DNA of 8,737 nucleotides from Clostridiales bacterium (GTDB taxonomy: Bacteria > Bacillota > Clostridia > Lachnospirales > Lachnospiraceae), in contig JAJQBM010000202.1 of assembly GCA_021203285.1 (NCBI GenBank), forward strand, positions 1 to 8,737. Direction: 5' to 3'. The notes below the pieces were generated by a model that worked only from the letters and a program-made list of their open reading frames with translations, searched no databases and was not told where the DNA came from. The position numbers were made by a program, and so were the translations under genes. The stretch's first letter is position 1. Each line of letters opens with the position of its first letter. This document shows, one piece after another, positions 8,068 through 8,737 of this stretch.

Positions 8068-8116
8068 GGCTAAATTTCTCCTATAAAAAATGGGATATTT
8101 TTTACTCCAGAACAGT
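8068..8116 (-). promoter_or_regulatory. Leader and ribosome binding site of the cyclase gene
   Basis: This 49-base AT-rich gap lies between the stop of the repeat protein and the cyclase ATG. AGGAG at 8082-8078 with a 10-base spacer supports translation from the ATG at 8067. No -35/-10 pair with proper spacing and no stem followed by a T-run was found, so read-through from the upstream gene is plausible. The ribosome binding site is the main reason for placing the cyclase start here rather than at the GTG at 7910, which has only a weak GAGAG upstream. Confidence 0.6.
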
Positions 8117-8737
8117 TTAAAATTCAACGATTATCCCATCATCTATCCAATACGACAATGTACCCGTATAATTACCCTTACCCGTAATGGTAAAGCAGTA
8201 ATCATCGTCTATTTCAGACACTTCATAATCCCCGTCTTCCATTATAGTACTATTTAAAACTACATCCAACACCCATCCTTCTGTTTCCTGATCATACTCC
8301 GCATAAATCGTAAAGTCACCGTCACTTATCTCTTTCGCCGCAATGGTAAACGCATAGGTCTTCGCATCCGTCGTCCCGTCGCTCCACTGATAATGCCCCG
8401 TATCCGCCAGCACGGCCGTCACCGTATAGGATCCGGCATCCGTCTGAACATTTCCGCTGACCAGATACAGATCGCTCGCCGTCAGAACATAGGTCTGGCT
8501 GTTGCCGTTGTAGGTATAAGCCGTTCCATCCGCCGCCGGAACTGCCACCGACTGCTTCGTGATCGCAAACGTGTAGGTCAGCGTCCCCGTATAACTTCCG
8601 CTTCCCGTGATCGTGATCGTCGCCGTCCCGACCTCCGTGTTCTCACTGTAGGATACGGTATAATCTTCCGCGGTCAGAGTCGAATTCAGCGAGGTCACGG
8701 CCCGCGCTATTACGATGAGCGTATAGCCCGGGTCGGG
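8117..8737 (-). CDS. Repeat-rich secreted/surface protein with MBG-like (Ig-like) domains, C-terminal part
   Basis: The reading frame is open to the window edge, so the N-terminus and any signal peptide are missing; 206 codons are visible. Two repeat types alternate. Type A is the DYTVSYSENTEVGTATITIT-like unit ending in GSGSYTGTLTYTF (about 8677-8558), and a diverged copy closes the protein with ITGKGNYTGTLSYW (about 8338-8120). Type B, between them (about 8557-8339), has YTYNGNSQTY, then TDAGSYTVTAVL and YQWSDGTTDAKTYAFTI, the wording of MBG-type beta-sandwich repeats common in surface proteins of gut Firmicutes. The protein ends in DDGIIVEF with no LPXTG motif or membrane helix, so anchoring, if any, must be N-terminal. 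The last unit is strongly acidic and its DNA is much AT-richer than the rest. It may share a transcript with the cyclase 49 bases downstream. Function beyond a likely extracellular adhesive or structural role cannot be assigned. Confidence 0.75.
   Translation of the reverse strand, partial: PDPGYTLIVIARAVTSLNSTLTAEDYTVSYSENTEVGTATITITGSGSYTGTLTYTFAITKQSVAVPAADGTAYTYNGNSQTYVLTASDLYLVSGNVQTDAGSYTVTAVLADTGHYQWSDGTTDAKTYAFTIAAKEISDGDFTIYAEYDQETEGWVLDVVLNSTIMEDGDYEVSEIDDDYCFTITGKGNYTGTLSYWIDDGIIVEF
8120..8677 (-). repeat. Alternating A-B-A protein repeat units in the surface protein
   Basis: Unit A1 (about 8677-8558) and unit A2 (about 8338-8120) share the pattern DYxVS...(T/F)TITGxGxYTGTLxY. Unit B (about 8557-8339) has the YNGxxQT...AGSYT...WSDGTTDAKT pattern. 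A1 and A2 remain recognisable at protein level, but A2 has lost the NTxVGT segment and carries acidic residues instead. More units probably lie beyond the window edge. Confidence 0.6.

Noticed and set aside
7911..8116. Inverted 8-base match ACTGTTCT on opposite strands near 7911 and 8116
   Set aside because: The copies are short, about 200 bases apart, one lies inside coding sequence, and nothing else supports an operator or recombination site.
7876..8127. 83-codon minus-strand frame spanning the cyclase start
   Set aside because: It contains the genuine cyclase ATG and ribosome site but beyond the A8 tract it encodes no recognisable protein; it is better explained as the broken start of the cyclase than as a separate small gene.

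Overview
The window reads as part of a chromosome from a high-GC member of the Clostridia, most likely Lachnospiraceae. This rests on the alanyl-tRNA synthetase N-terminus and its clostridial-type cysteine cluster, strong AGGAGG-type ribosome binding sites, and GTG/ATG starts. It is an inference from family resemblance, not a database match. All seven genes lie on the minus strand, so transcription runs from high to low coordinates. Coding density is very high. No RNA gene, insertion sequence, CRISPR array or convincing terminator was seen.

In transcription order: (1) 8737-8117, the C-terminal end of a secreted or surface protein made of MBG-like/Ig-like repeats, cut by the window edge; (2) 8067-6261, a membrane class III adenylate cyclase with an extracellular CHASE2 sensor, whose start is separated from its body by an A8 tract that puts the two in different frames; (3) 6261-5509, an AP-endonuclease-2/xylose-isomerase-like TIM-barrel protein whose ATG overlaps the cyclase stop by one base; (4) 5474-4641, a trimeric-type purine nucleoside phosphorylase; (5) 4626-3322, an MTA/SAH/adenosine deaminase-type amidohydrolase; (6) 3290-2814, RNase HI; (7) 2719-44, alanyl-tRNA synthetase, with its own predicted sigma-A promoter in the 94-base gap after rnhA.

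Spacings from the cyclase to rnhA are -1, 34, 14 and 31 bases with no visible terminator or promoter, so these genes probably share one transcript. The metabolic centre is clear. The deaminase would convert adenosine, 5'-methylthioadenosine or S-adenosylhomocysteine to the 6-oxopurine nucleoside. The phosphorylase carries the Glu/Asn pair typical of 6-oxopurine enzymes and would split that product to hypoxanthine plus a sugar-1-phosphate. An upstream cAMP-forming receptor and a TIM-barrel enzyme are linked to this pathway by position only.

The points most worth a second look are the A8 frame disruption at the cyclase start, the sensor-cyclase/surface-protein/nucleoside-salvage arrangement, and a sharp drop in GC that coincides with the last repeat unit of the surface protein. 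The rest is ordinary housekeeping sequence.
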